Of a stretch of DNA of 64,000 nt, positions 26,937-34,594 are shown one piece after another. The notes under the pieces are model-generated. The model was not told the DNA's origin and did not search any database. It saw only the letters and a list, made by a program, of their open reading frames with translations. Position numbers and translations under genes: made by a program. This DNA is from Mucilaginibacter kameinonensis. Lineage in GTDB: Bacteria > Bacteroidota > Bacteroidia > Sphingobacteriales > Sphingobacteriaceae. Every line of letters begins with the position of its first letter. The first letter of the stretch is position 1. The stretch covers positions 227,180 through 291,179 of the forward strand of contig NZ_RCWZ01000006.1 in assembly GCF_003675385.1 (NCBI RefSeq), read 5' to 3'.

Positions 26937-28271
26937 TTAATACTCCAGCACCACATGCGGTTTAAAGGTGTCGGTTTTAACCTTTGCCTTTAATTCATGT
27001 AAAATATTATACAGCCCAAAGTTGGTGCGGTTTACGTAAATAAAATGCTTAACACCGCGGGCCTGTTTAAACTCCGGCATTTTTGAAATACGTTCGCCAA
27101 AGCCATATAGCTGATCAAAAAATGCTGTCTGACTGAAATCAAAGGTATCGGTGATATACGGTAAAGCAAACAAGCTGATCATTTCCTTATACTGTGTATA
27201 GTAAAACTCGATCTGCGCCGGGGTATCATCCCTGTGAATCATATCCAACTGGCGGAATGCCTTAATGGTTTCTTCTTTATTGTCCAGTAAATTGGTTGAC
27301 GTAAGTGAGAAGAAAGGATAATAAAAATCCTCAGGCATTTCCTTAATACAGCCAAAATCAATAACACCCAATTTTCCTTCAGGAGTGATCATGAAATTAC
27401 CGGGATGTGGGTCGGCATGTACAGCACGGAGTTCATGCTGCTGAAAGTTATAAAAATCCCACAAAGCCTGACCTATCTGGTCGCGAAGTTGCTGTGATGG
27501 CTTGGTAGCCAAAAACTCTTTCAGATGCTTACCCTCCAGCCAATCCATGGTGATAATACGTTTGCTGCTTAACTCAGGGTAATAATTGGGGAAAACAACA
27601 TTATCAAGATTGGCGCAGGCGTTGGAAAATTCAACAGAGCGGCGCACTTCCAGCTCGTAATCAGTTTCCTCAAGCAGACGCTCTTCAACCTCTTTCATGT
27701 ATACATCCAGTTCCTTTTCGCTCATGCCCAGCATGCGGAAGGCAAATGGCTTAACCAGTTTAAGGTCTGATGAGATAGAATCGCCTACGCCGGGGTACTG
27801 GATTTTAACGGCCAGTTTTTTGCCATTCAGCTCGGCCTGGTGAACCTGGCCTATTGAGGCGGCATTGGTTGAGCGGATATTAAACTTATCAAAAATCTGA
27901 TCGGGGTTTTTACCAAAGTATTTCCTGAACGTTTGTACAATAAGTGGCCCGGAAAGCGGTGGCGCGTTATATTGCGACTGCGTGAACTTATCAACATAAG
28001 CCTGCGGCAGCAGGTTTTTATCCATGCTGAGCATTTGCGCCACCTTAAGCGCGCTGCCTTTAAGCTCGCTTAATGATTGATATATATCGGCCGCGTTGTC
28101 TTCATTTAGCTCTGATTTATCCAGATCAGGATTGAACAGCTTTTTAGAGTAATGCTTAATATAGTTGCCGCCAATTTTAATACCTGTTTTCACAAATTTG
28201 GCCGACCGTTGTACTTTGGTAGTTGGTATACTATTTTGTTCGGGAGTGGCTCCTGGAGTTTCATCTGCCAT
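26937..28271 (-). CDS. ABC1/UbiB-family protein kinase-like protein
   Basis: A 444-residue member of the ABC1 (AarF/UbiB) family, atypical kinases and ATPases often tied to quinone or lipid homeostasis. Visible motifs: the Ala-rich KxGQ-like helix ELKGSALKVAQMLSMDKNLLP, the ATP-binding region AASIGQVHQAELNGKKLAVKIQYPGV, the helix VEERLLEETDYELEVRRSVEF, and the catalytic loop HADPHPGNFMI followed by GVIDFGCIKEMP (DFG-like). All key residues look intact. It lies 4 bases downstream of the TetR gene and is probably co-transcribed and co-regulated with it. Confidence 0.93.
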   Translation of the reverse strand: MADETPGATPEQNSIPTTKVQRSAKFVKTGIKIGGNYIKHYSKKLFNPDLDKSELNEDNAADIYQSLSELKGSALKVAQMLSMDKNLLPQAYVDKFTQSQYNAPPLSGPLIVQTFRKYFGKNPDQIFDKFNIRSTNAASIGQVHQAELNGKKLAVKIQYPGVGDSISSDLKLVKPFAFRMLGMSEKELDVYMKEVEERLLEETDYELEVRRSVEFSNACANLDNVVFPNYYPELSSKRIITMDWLEGKHLKEFLATKPSQQLRDQIGQALWDFYNFQQHELRAVHADPHPGNFMITPEGKLGVIDFGCIKEMPEDFYYPFFSLTSTNLLDNKEETIKAFRQLDMIHRDDTPAQIEFYYTQYKEMISLFALPYITDTFDFSQTAFFDQLYGFGERISKMPEFKQARGVKHFIYVNRTNFGLYNILHELKAKVKTDTFKPHVVLEY

Positions 28272-28275
28272 AATC

Positions 28276-28929
28276 TTAAAATCCCATCTTATCCTTTATC
28301 CCGCCGTTCTGTACCAAAAATTTGCCGTATTCAAAAAGGTTGTCGATTGGCGAACGCTGGAAAAGATCAAAAGTTACGTTAATGCCTTTTTCAATGGCTT
28401 CGTCGGTTTTTTCAAAACCTGCTGAGTTATCATTGATCCAGAAATTGAGTATAAACACGAATTGCACCCAAAGCGCATCTTTGTATTTTTTTGAGAAGTA
28501 TTTACGGTCGCTCAGTTCGGTGCTTTCAATACCTTCTTTCATGATCTCATCGGCAAAGCCTTCAAAAATATCTTTTAGCGGGGTAAATACTTTTGGTGTG
28601 GTAAAACCTTTGGGTTGTTTTTTAATGCTGTAAACAGCAAAGCTGCGGCTGCTTTTGATCAGCTCAAAAAAGCCATAAAAAAATGATAAAGCTTTTTCGC
28701 GCGAGGTGTATCCTTCCCAAACTTCCTGCGCGCGGATCTCGGCCAGTGTTTTGTTGGCAAAGCCTGCCCAAATGCCCAGTTCTACAGCTTCAAATGATCC
28801 ATAAAACTGGTAAAACTCGGCTTCGCTCATTTCATTTTGCTTCGCGAAAATATAAACCGATTTAGGCTGCTCGCCCTCGGTTAACACATAATCAATGTAT
28901 GCGTTCTGGATGCTTTCGATAGTTGCCAT
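28276..28929 (-). CDS. TetR-family regulator
   Basis: A 217-residue protein. The N-terminal 55 residues show a TetR-like three-helix DNA-binding region (IQNAYIDYVLTEGEQPKSVYIFAKQNEMSEAEFYQFYGSFEAVE), with the recognition helix at SEAEFYQFYGSF. The C-terminal helical part is the ligand and dimer domain. The gene overlaps closely with the ABC1 kinase (4 bases apart), a pairing I believe is common in Bacteroidota. It probably controls its own operon. Its helix-turn-helix is less standard than in E. coli TetR proteins, so the family call is slightly less firm. Confidence 0.78.
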   Translation of the reverse strand: MATIESIQNAYIDYVLTEGEQPKSVYIFAKQNEMSEAEFYQFYGSFEAVELGIWAGFANKTLAEIRAQEVWEGYTSREKALSFFYGFFELIKSSRSFAVYSIKKQPKGFTTPKVFTPLKDIFEGFADEIMKEGIESTELSDRKYFSKKYKDALWVQFVFILNFWINDNSAGFEKTDEAIEKGINVTFDLFQRSPIDNLFEYGKFLVQNGGIKDKMGF

Positions 28930-28934
28930 GTTAA

Positions 28935-29028
28935 ACCTCTCCTAAATCCTCTCTGAAGGAGAGGCCTTTTTGAATAGTTATATTAAATTCTATAAACTCC
29001 CTCTCTTTTGGGGAGGGCCGGGGTGAGG
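28935..29028. repeat. CCTCTCC-type palindromic repeat
   Basis: CCTCTCC-TAAATCCTCTC-TGAAGGAGAGG at 28936-28963 and CTCCCTCTCTTTTGGGGAG at 28997-29015 form two linked hairpins between trxA and the TetR gene. The layout CCTCTCC...GGAGAGG...CTCCCTC...GGGAGGG is a repeat I know to be widespread between genes in this phylum. It may also act as a transcription stop. Confidence 0.7.
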
Positions 29029-29325
29029 CTATAAAAATTGCTCCACCACCTGCTGCAATTGCCTGGCCTGTACCACACCGCTTTGACGCCATTTGCTTTG
29101 CCCTTTCTGAAAAATCATGAGGGTAGGCACGCTTTGTATGCGGTATGCACTGGCTGCTGCAGGGTTTTTGTCGATATCTATTTTAATGATCTTTACCTTA
29201 TCACCTAACGCAGTTTTTACATCGTGCAGTATAGGCGGCATCATTTTACAAGGCCCGCACCACTCAGCCGAAAAATCGACCAATACCGGTGTTTCTGATG
29301 CTATTATTTCCTGGAAATTTGCCAT
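29029..29325 (-). CDS. trxA: Thioredoxin
   Basis: A 98-residue cytoplasmic thioredoxin, slightly shorter than the usual 105-110. The active site is WCGPC with C23 and C26 (FSAEWCGPCKMMPP). The cis-Pro loop is IQSVPTLMIFQKGQ. There is no signal peptide. It reduces disulfides in cytoplasmic proteins and would be the natural electron donor for methionine sulfoxide reductases, though those at 44.8 kb carry export signals. It stands alone between two palindromic repeats. Confidence 0.95.
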   Translation of the reverse strand: MANFQEIIASETPVLVDFSAEWCGPCKMMPPILHDVKTALGDKVKIIKIDIDKNPAAASAYRIQSVPTLMIFQKGQSKWRQSGVVQARQLQQVVEQFL

Positions 29326-29338
29326 AAGTTTTTTATTA

Positions 29339-29445
29339 GTCTATGGATCATGGTTCATAGATCATAGAACGGATCGCTTTATAGAGAACAGGTTATCAAA
29401 TCGTTAACTTTCAAACCATGAACCATCATCTATGAACCATGAACT
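29339..29445. repeat. Palindrome of ATGGTTCATAG units
   Basis: CATGGTTCATAGATCATAG (29349-29367) faces CTATGAACCATGAACT (about 29430-29445) and CCATGAACCAT (29416-29426). It fills the divergent gap between trxA and the esterase gene. Confidence 0.65.
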
Positions 29446-29505
29446 ATTCAAATTTAACCATTAAGCCGCGTAAAAGTTTAGTGTTTTCATACCAAAGCAT
29501 CGGCT

Positions 29506-30405
29506 ATGAAGTATATTTACTTTATGCAAACAAAACTAAGCACATACCTATTTCTGCTGATGCTGTTACTGCCTTTTGCGGGCATGGCGCAGAATGTCGT
29601 GATACCACTTTGGCCAAACGGAGCGCCCGGTTTTGAAAACCGTCGCAACGAGCCGGAGCAAGCTAAAGATTACTGGGTAAAAAATATCCACAATCCTTCG
29701 CTTACTGTGTTTTTGCCGCCTAAGGATAAAGCCAACGGTTCGGCAGTCGTGGTATGCCCTGGCGGCGGTCACCGCTTGCTGGTATATACTGCCGAAGGCG
29801 TTGATCCGGCTAAATACCTCAATAGTTTAGGTGTTACTGTTTTTGTGTTGAAATACCGTTTGGGCAGAGATACGCTATCGCCATACAAAATTGATGTACA
29901 TGCCAAACAGGACGGCTACCGGGCTATGCGATTGGTACGCAGTAAAGCAGTAGAATATGCACTGGACACCAACCGCATTGGGATGATGGGTTTTTCGGCG
30001 GGTGGTGAAGTGGTTGATATGGTTGCTTATGGCGAAGGCAAAGGCGATCCGAAAGCTATAGACCCGATAGACAGATTAAATGCCCGTCCCTCGTTTTTAA
30101 TCCAGATTTATCCGGGACCGCTTTATATTCCTGATAAATTACCATATGATGCACCGCCCGCGTTTTTGTTAGCCGCCAATGATGATGTTTGCTGCTCGCC
30201 ATCGGTAGTAAAATTATTGCAGCGTTATCGCGAAGCAAAAATACCGGTTGAAGTGCATATTTATACCCAGGGCGATCATGGCTTTAATATGGGGTACCGA
30301 TCAAAGTTGCAAAGCATCAGCACCTGGCCCCAGCGCATGGCCGACTGGCTGAGTGACAATAACTATTTGCACCCCGCTGCTGCAAAAAGAATGAAGCTTC
30401 ATTAA
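29506..30405 (+). CDS. Secreted alpha/beta hydrolase (acetyl-xylan-esterase-like)
   Basis: A 299-residue protein with a signal peptide cleaved near AGMAQ; the ATG at 29524 is an alternative start. The hydrolase fold begins VIPLWPNGAPG, an opening typical of Bacteroidota carbohydrate esterases. The oxyanion region is VVVCPGGGHRLLVYTAEG, the nucleophile Ser lies in GMMGFSAGGEV, the acid Asp probably in LLAANDDVCC, and the His in GDHGFNMG. It likely removes acetyl groups from xylan or related sugars outside the cytoplasm; the substrate is inferred. It is a single gene with a terminator after it. Confidence 0.85.
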   Translation: MKYIYFMQTKLSTYLFLLMLLLPFAGMAQNVVIPLWPNGAPGFENRRNEPEQAKDYWVKNIHNPSLTVFLPPKDKANGSAVVVCPGGGHRLLVYTAEGVDPAKYLNSLGVTVFVLKYRLGRDTLSPYKIDVHAKQDGYRAMRLVRSKAVEYALDTNRIGMMGFSAGGEVVDMVAYGEGKGDPKAIDPIDRLNARPSFLIQIYPGPLYIPDKLPYDAPPAFLLAANDDVCCSPSVVKLLQRYREAKIPVEVHIYTQGDHGFNMGYRSKLQSISTWPQRMADWLSDNNYLHPAAAKRMKLH

Positions 30406-30418
30406 ACCTGATAAAACA

Positions 30419-30466
30419 AAAAAGAGAGGCATATGCGTTTGGCTTAGCCGCATAGCCTGCTCTTTT
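30419..30466. terminator. Terminator-like hairpin
   Basis: AAGAGAGGCATATGCG and CGCATAGCCTGCTCTTTT form an imperfect stem with flanking A and T runs. It lies between the convergent esterase and 30501 genes and can serve both. Confidence 0.65.
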
Positions 30467-30500
30467 AACAATAGCCCCTATTGTACCCCTACGTTCGGGA

Positions 30501-31337
30501 CTAATGTATTTTGTAACAGCTTTCGGTAAAAGCTGTGCGTTTTGACGCGGCGTAAACTACACGGTTGTGCAGTTGATAGCCACTTATAATGCTTTTCATC
30601 ATTCGTTCCAGTACTACGCCTGTTTGGTTATCAATTACATATACGCCATTGGTGTTACTATTGGTATAGCCGCCTGTGATGGCGCTTTCAAATACAACTG
30701 TGGTTGTTTTATCGCTGATCTTATCTACCCAAAAGGTATTTTTCGTTTTTTGCCCGTTCATCATTGTTGAATCGGCCCAGGCATAGCCAGATTTGAGGGA
30801 TTTTGTTAGCACAAAATCAGCCAGCAGGCCAAGGGTTGTGCCTTTTACAATTTGCTCCTGTTGCAGGCCGGTAAAGGCTGTAAGTGTATCGTTAGTAAAT
30901 TGAAGTGCAGGGTCGGTAACATCAGTTACAAGTCCGTTTTTATTAATGGTTACCGATGCTACTTTACCGGCAATATTATTTAGCACTTTTGCAATGGCCG
31001 AGCTGTCGTTAGCAGGAGTGTCTGAGCTGTACGCCAGCTTTTTACCCATAGCATCAACGGTATCGGCAATGTGTGTGGTAGTAACGGTCAGATTAAATCC
31101 CTGCCCGGTAGCATCAACAACATCATAAACTTTGGTTGTTGATGAGAAGCTATTGATGTTAAATTTTTGATCGCCACGCTGTAGTACTGTGTTTGAACTT
31201 AAAAAGGCGGTGCGCTGAAACTGATCGCCTTTTTTGAAAGTAAATGTACGGTGAACTGTTTGCGCTTTGCTTAAAGTAGATAGGCCTGTGAGCAAAAGGA
31301 TAACGCTCATTTTAAGCTTTGGGATTTGAAGTTTCAT
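30501..31337 (-). CDS. Secreted protein of unknown function (DUF6263-like)
   Basis: A 278-residue protein with a signal peptide ending at SKAQ. The mature part opens TVHRTFTFKKGDQFQRTAFLSSNTVLQ and includes YDVVDATGQGFNLTVTTTHIADTVDAMGK, a beta-rich repeat pattern like the DUF6263 family of Bacteroidota (tentative, from memory). Another typical run is WVDKISDKTTTVVFESA. No catalytic motif is seen. It is last in a set of three minus-strand envelope genes (31886, 31410, 30501), with a gap of 72 bases to the (PPIPPV)n gene. Confidence 0.65.
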   Translation of the reverse strand: MKLQIPKLKMSVILLLTGLSTLSKAQTVHRTFTFKKGDQFQRTAFLSSNTVLQRGDQKFNINSFSSTTKVYDVVDATGQGFNLTVTTTHIADTVDAMGKKLAYSSDTPANDSSAIAKVLNNIAGKVASVTINKNGLVTDVTDPALQFTNDTLTAFTGLQQEQIVKGTTLGLLADFVLTKSLKSGYAWADSTMMNGQKTKNTFWVDKISDKTTTVVFESAITGGYTNSNTNGVYVIDNQTGVVLERMMKSIISGYQLHNRVVYAASKRTAFTESCYKIH

Positions 31338-31409
31338 GTTTTCAGGTTAAATAGAAATTTGTTTTTTTAATGCACGGCAGTTAAAATAACTACCATGCAT
31401 CGGTCCTAA

Positions 31410-31838
31410 TTAATGTAAGGGTTTTAAACCCGGTATTGGCGGCACCGGCGGTATTGGTGGTACCGGAGGTATCGGTGGCACCGGTGGTATTGGCGGTACC
31501 GGCGGAATAGGCGGTACTGGTGGTATTGGCGGCACCGGAGGAATAGGTGGCACTGGTGGAATAGGCGGTACCGGCGGTATAGGTGGCACTGGCGGAATAG
31601 GCGGCACTGGTGTTATTGGCGGTACCGGTGGAATAGGTGGAACCGGAGGTATTGGCGGAACCGGTGGAATAGGCGGCACTGGCGGTATAGGAGGTACCGG
31701 GGGAATAGGAGGTACCGGTGGTATTGGTGGTGGTACGTTCCAGTCCGATTGATTGTTTCTGCCCTGTGCAGCCGCATTTTTAGTGCTTATTGCCAAAGTT
31801 GCGGACGCGACTAATGCTGCTATGATTATTTTTTTCAT
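31410..31838 (-). CDS. Secreted (PPIPPV)16 proline-rich protein
   Basis: A 142-residue protein. Residues 1-25 are a signal peptide (MKKIIIAALVASATLAIS...AAAQ). After a short linker ending SDWNVP come 16 exact PPIPPV hexapeptides (residues 37-132), with one exception (PPITPV, unit 8), and a tail PPIPGLKPLH. The mature protein is about 85 percent proline, isoleucine and valine, and should form a long polyproline-II rod. It has no catalytic residues and no sorting domain. Translation of such runs requires EF-P. Function unknown; a structural spacer or wall-associated role is only a guess. It lies between two other envelope genes. Confidence 0.85.
   Translation of the reverse strand: MKKIIIAALVASATLAISTKNAAAQGRNNQSDWNVPPPIPPVPPIPPVPPIPPVPPIPPVPPIPPVPPIPPVPPITPVPPIPPVPPIPPVPPIPPVPPIPPVPPIPPVPPIPPVPPIPPVPPIPPVPPIPPVPPIPGLKPLH
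31443..31730. repeat. 18-base coding tandem repeat, 16 copies
   Basis: Consensus on the plus strand: GGTATTGGCGGTACCGGC. The copies differ from one another mostly at third codon positions of the minus-strand gene. This array encodes the PPIPPV units. Confidence 0.9.
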
Positions 31839-31885
31839 TGCTTAATATGTTTTTAATGAAGTAATTGATTTTTACTAAGTGTGGC

Positions 31886-32755
31886 CTATCGTCGGTTTAG
31901 GGAAAGTGGGTAGCCAATAGAAAATACCATATTGGCCCTGTCGTTGGTGTACCGGGTAAGGTTTGCAACACCTATCGCTAAGCTTAAAGGTACCGGGAAA
32001 GGTCTGACTCCTGCTGAAATACCGAGGTTCATACCCGTCCACTCGGCATTTACGTTCAGGTGCCGGATTAACTCGTATGAGAGGCTACCAAATATAGCGG
32101 TGCCATGCTCTCCTCGGCCGGCTTGAATATCTTTGGGGCTTTTCTTATAAAACCTGCCGCTGCCAATTCCAATTGTATAAGTAAGCCGTGAACAGCCTGG
32201 TGTTAACGACGGCACAGTTTGTACAGCATGACTTACCGCTAAGTAGAAAGTTGAGCCCGATGCGTCGGAGAACCTTTTATTCGCAAATAACTGTAATGCC
32301 CCCGCTGAAATGCTTGTACCGGTAAATAATAAGCGGCTTACAATGAAGTTTGCCGAAAAATCCCTGAGCCTGTGTACATCGGTCATGTTTAAGCCCGCTG
32401 CAAAGTTTATGGCCTTCGCCGGATTACCCACACATGCCCCTATCGAAGTGATCAGATCGGCTTTGTTGTTCCTGTATACTTCGGGATAAGTGGCGCCGAC
32501 GCCTCCGAATAAATAGGTGCCGTACCCTCCAAAGCCAGATGGGATCAGGATACCGCCCGGGGCGTCGCTTGGGTAAAGCTGAGCCTTTGTTTGTGATGAT
32601 TGCTGATTAATTTGAGGCGTTGGCGCCAGGAAATCATCCATTTTTTGAGTGAGTTCCTTTTCAAACTGGTTTTGGCTATGGGCGGTTTGTGTATTTAAAC
32701 AAAGTGTAGCAACAGCACAGCAAACAAATACCCATATATTGGTTTTAAAAATCAT
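31886..32755 (-). CDS. Secreted protein of unknown function, possible outer-membrane barrel
   Basis: A 289-residue protein with a signal peptide cleaved near AHSQ. It has a short disordered N-terminus (PTPQINQQSSQ), then alternating beta-like stretches rich in Gly and aromatic residues (GFGGYGTYLFGGVGATYPEVYRN, NFAAGLNMTDVHRLRDFSANF, FGSLSYELIRHLNVNAEWTGMNLGISAG), ending in VFSIGYPLSLNRR. This suggests an outer-membrane beta-barrel. I do not recognise the family. It is the first gene of the three-gene set with the (PPIPPV)16 gene 47 bases downstream, so the two may work together. Confidence 0.65.
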   Translation of the reverse strand: MIFKTNIWVFVCCAVATLCLNTQTAHSQNQFEKELTQKMDDFLAPTPQINQQSSQTKAQLYPSDAPGGILIPSGFGGYGTYLFGGVGATYPEVYRNNKADLITSIGACVGNPAKAINFAAGLNMTDVHRLRDFSANFIVSRLLFTGTSISAGALQLFANKRFSDASGSTFYLAVSHAVQTVPSLTPGCSRLTYTIGIGSGRFYKKSPKDIQAGRGEHGTAIFGSLSYELIRHLNVNAEWTGMNLGISAGVRPFPVPLSLAIGVANLTRYTNDRANMVFSIGYPLSLNRR

Positions 32756-33111
32756 TTTAGTAAATAGGTTAGGTAAGGTGTCAATGGTTGTGGCAAACAG
32801 TGTAACGCTATCAGGCGATAAACTAATGTATGCATTTTAACTTCAAAAAAGCAACGGGTAATTTTTCGTTTTGCCGATAAATTAACCGGTTCCATAATCG
32901 GCATATGGTACCTGTATTACTAAAATCAGGTGTGTTGCTATTTGCCGGGTTTAAATCTGGGATACATAATGGTGGCTTTCTCATTGTGGTTTTGGGTTGT
33001 TTTTATATCACAATTTTACGGAGCAAGGGCAGGGTGTACAATACCAAGTGGTTTGTATTTTGAATAGAGAATATGTTTTTTGAAAAGAAGGGGGACACAA
33101 TAAAAAGAAAA
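32756..33111. other. Intergenic region with no gene seen
   Basis: This stretch of about 350 bases is rich in A and T. I find no frame longer than about 40 codons with a credible start, no tRNA and no long palindrome. It holds the upstream region of the 31886 gene and ends in the terminator at 33112. Confidence 0.5.
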
Positions 33112-33136
33112 CCCCTCTTTGCGAAGCAGAGAGGGG
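33112..33136 (-). terminator. Terminator of the phosphodiesterase gene
   Basis: An 11-base stem (CCCCTCTTTGC / GCAGAGAGGGG, one G-T mismatch) with a 3-base GAA loop. On the minus strand it is followed by TTTTCTTTTT. It lies 63 bases after the stop of the gene at 33199. Confidence 0.75.
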
Positions 33137-33198
33137 GGAACAAGTTTAACGAAGCAGAGCTGAGTCGATAAAGCTTTAGCTTTGGAGGATCGGGCTAT

Positions 33199-34443
33199 CT
33201 ATTTTTTATCATCTAATGCAATCCAGCGGTTAACCGTGTTATTAGCGCCTTCAATACAAATCTTATAAAACTTAGAAGGCATATTTTTAACATCAACCAG
33301 TACATGCTCATTGGTAACTGGTACGGTAGCTAATAATTTGTATTCATCGGCTTTGCCTTCTTTATACACGTTGTCAGTAGCTACCCAGATCTTTACATTG
33401 CCTTTAGGGTCAAGCGCTTTCCAGCTAATATCTAACGAGCCTTGCACATAGTTGGCCATAGGCTCAGCAACAGATACAGCGCCGATAAGCGGGATGCCAT
33501 CCATTTCGCGTTGTTGTGCCTCCGGTACTTTTACATTCAAAAAGCTGTTGATTGATGGCGTGATGTCCACAATACCCGGTGTGTAGTATTTAGCGTAATT
33601 GTTAAGCGGGCGGTAGCTGGTAACCATCCAGGTTGAGCGTTGACGGGTGCTTTGACCACCATGGTCCTTTCCCGTGGCCTCGCTGCGGCCATGATCTGTT
33701 GTGATAAAGATCAGCCAATCCTCTTTAAAATGTTGTTTGCGATATTGTATAGCTGCCCAGATCTTGCCAACCTGCGCATCCATCTTTTCAATGGCGTCAT
33801 AATATTGCGGGCTATCGCCGTATCTATGGCCCATATCGTCGGTATACTCCAGGTATACCCATGAAAGGTCAGGAGCTTTGTCTTTGATACATTCCGCTGC
33901 AGATGATACTACTTGCTCATCAATGAGGTGCATATAATTCCCGGCCTTATCATGCGGAAATTTAACGGTATCAAGTTCATAACCGTCATAAGCATAATCC
34001 GGATGGATGTTTCCGGCTTCAGGTAATTTGTCGCCTATAAGCTTGGTGCGGTTATCTGTCCAGCTGCTGAATACAGCTGTTTTTTTGTTGGGATAAGCAT
34101 TCTTAAACATCCTGAATACATTCCAGTAGTTATAATTAGGCGCTTTGATATCATTGCCCCAAACGTTATGCTTGTTTACCCAGGTAGCAGTGAGTAAACT
34201 GTTATAGCCATTGGCCGATATGGTTGGTGTTTGCGAATAACCTCCTTTTTCGCCGCCAACATGAGCACGAAGATAGGTGCCTTGTTTAGCTATCAGTTTG
34301 AGGTTAGGCGTATTTAGCTTTTCAATTACGTCGGCAGGGATGCCATCGGCAATAATAAAAACAGCCTTGCGGGTTTGTGCGGCGGCATTGGCCCCGGCTG
34401 ATACCAACAGCGCGAGGGCCGCGGTTTTAAGTAGATTTCGCAT
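33199..34443 (-). CDS. Alkaline phosphatase-superfamily nucleotide pyrophosphatase/phosphodiesterase
   Basis: The start at 34443 gives a signal peptide ending ANAAAQ; an upstream ATG adds 7 residues. The mature protein is a type I phosphodiesterase of the alkaline phosphatase superfamily. Metal and nucleophile residues: FIIADGIPADVIE (Asp), SANGYNSLLTATW (nucleophile region), YLEYTDDMGHRYG (Asp/His), ITTDHGRSEATGKDHGG (Asp, His, His). About 414 residues. The C-terminal 100 residues form a small Ig-like domain (WKALDPKGNVKIWVATD). It probably hydrolyses nucleotides or phosphodiesters in the periplasm; the substrate is unknown. A single gene with its own terminator. Confidence 0.9.
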   Translation of the reverse strand: MRNLLKTAALALLVSAGANAAAQTRKAVFIIADGIPADVIEKLNTPNLKLIAKQGTYLRAHVGGEKGGYSQTPTISANGYNSLLTATWVNKHNVWGNDIKAPNYNYWNVFRMFKNAYPNKKTAVFSSWTDNRTKLIGDKLPEAGNIHPDYAYDGYELDTVKFPHDKAGNYMHLIDEQVVSSAAECIKDKAPDLSWVYLEYTDDMGHRYGDSPQYYDAIEKMDAQVGKIWAAIQYRKQHFKEDWLIFITTDHGRSEATGKDHGGQSTRQRSTWMVTSYRPLNNYAKYYTPGIVDITPSINSFLNVKVPEAQQREMDGIPLIGAVSVAEPMANYVQGSLDISWKALDPKGNVKIWVATDNVYKEGKADEYKLLATVPVTNEHVLVDVKNMPSKFYKICIEGANNTVNRWIALDDKK

Positions 34444-34594
34444 CAGTATAAATGAGTATTTCAAGGGACTAAACTACGGTGTTTTAAAAATTCCGGAAGT
34501 TAAAAAATTGTTATACTTTTTTATCTGCATTAATTTTAACTCCCTGTAGCGTAAGTAATTTGCTTTTCGTAATGTAATTATAAACCTATCAACT

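Noticed and set aside
31430..31745. Glycine-rich (GGIGGT)n reading frame on the plus strand
   Set aside because: It is the complement of the PPIPPV array. It has no start codon, a stop just upstream, and silent variation favours the minus-strand reading.
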